Part shown: positions 63,481 through 64,000 of the stretch, piece after piece
How positions within the stretch are numbered: the stretch's first letter is position 1
How the letters are laid out: each line of letters begins with the position of its first letter
Assembly (NCBI RefSeq): GCF_905147045.1
Contig: NC_065905.1
Span: 4,650,001-4,714,000, forward strand
DNA length: 64,000 nucleotides
Direction: 5' to 3'
DNA from: Nymphalis io
Lineage: Eukaryota; Arthropoda; Insecta; Lepidoptera; Nymphalidae
The notes under the pieces: generated by a model
Told to the model about the DNA's origin: nothing
Seen by the model: the letters and a program-made list of their open reading frames with translations, nothing else
Database searches by the model: none
Made by a program: the position numbers and the translations under genes

Positions 63481-63905
63481 AGAATATATTGTGTATTCTT
63501 GTTAATTAATGCCTATTATTATGTATCACAAAGTAATAGCCTATTACTGTCGTAGTTTTTTCTTGTTTATTTTGTGTAAAATAAAATAATTATTTATTTA
63601 GGTTTTTTCTTCATTTCCGAACAGAGAAGAGTTTGTAAACTGGAAACTTTGTAAATTGTAAACAACTCGAGTCTTAAATTATTAGCTGTATATTACCGGC
63701 TTATATTTTATATAAAAAAAAACTAAGTCCTTAACGAGGGATTATTGTTTGTACTTAGTCATCGGCCTCTTAGAAATTAATTAATGTTACAAAAGTTTGA
63801 CAGCATTATGAGATGAAACGAGAATCTACTGAGGGCTCAAATTTCTATGAAAATTTCTTATTATAAAGTATTTCCTCGTCATTTATTAAAGTACGGCAAT
63901 AATAA
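63481..63905. other. AT-rich DNA without recognised feature
   Basis: No gene or repeat recognised. Confidence 0.3.
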
Positions 63906-64000
63906 TCTATAGCTATTTTATACTTATATTATGCGAAAGTAGCAGTATCTGTCTGTTTGAACGTTTTCAAGGCTATACCACTGAACCGATTTTGATGAAA
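63906..64000 (+). repeat. Dispersed repeat running off the window end
   Basis: GTATCTGTCTGTTTGAACG and CCACTGAACCGATTTTGATG are typical of a common lepidopteran repeat and complement the layout at 36.9-37.0 kb. Confidence 0.5.

Overview
The window is AT-rich eukaryotic DNA (long A/T runs, (AT)n microsatellites) with no operons or bacterial genes. The repeat content points to a lepidopteran, most likely a butterfly: full-length Metulj-type tRNA-derived SINEs with TTACTG/TTACGG tails, an RTE-type LINE ending in a TGATGATGA microsatellite, a jockey/CR1-type LINE, and about 27 copies of a roughly 290-bp A-tailed short element (called SINE-A here) that I know as a common butterfly repeat. Naming the order rests on family recognition. 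No species can be given.

Layout. 0-5 kb: SINE-C, Metulj, a 143-bp direct-repeat pair and SINE-A copies. 5-11 kb: a LINE-1/SINE-A chimera, SINE-B, and the main jockey/CR1-like LINE (LINE-1), whose endonuclease-RT junction is split by an antisense SINE-A. 11-19 kb: degraded repeats, a long (AT)n tract and hairpins. 19.8-23 kb: a decayed RTE LINE with endonuclease and RT domains. 23-31 kb: degraded repeats, a 32-bp perfect palindrome and SINE-A. At about 31.06 kb lies the best candidate host exon: an ATG-led 47-codon GC-rich stretch ending at a CAG|GTAAGT donor. 32-64 kb: AT-rich sequence with scattered SINE-A, SINE-B, SINE-C and Metulj copies, LINE remnants, and inverted repeats at 36.3, 46.0, 56.0 and 59.5 kb.

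How the parts relate. The short elements carry no protein and need LINE machinery. The sequence shows a plausible link: LINE-1 and SINE-A share an 18-base 3' module that can fold into a 6-bp stem, a short distance before an A-rich tail. A third family at 44.56 kb carries part of the same module. This suggests SINE-A is copied by LINE-1-type reverse transcriptase. Only LINE-1 has a long uninterrupted RT frame; the RTE copy has an in-frame stop, frameshifts and altered catalytic motifs. Apart from the candidate exon, no confident host gene is seen, so the window is most likely intergenic or lies in a large intron. All homology calls come from reading the sequence; no search was run.
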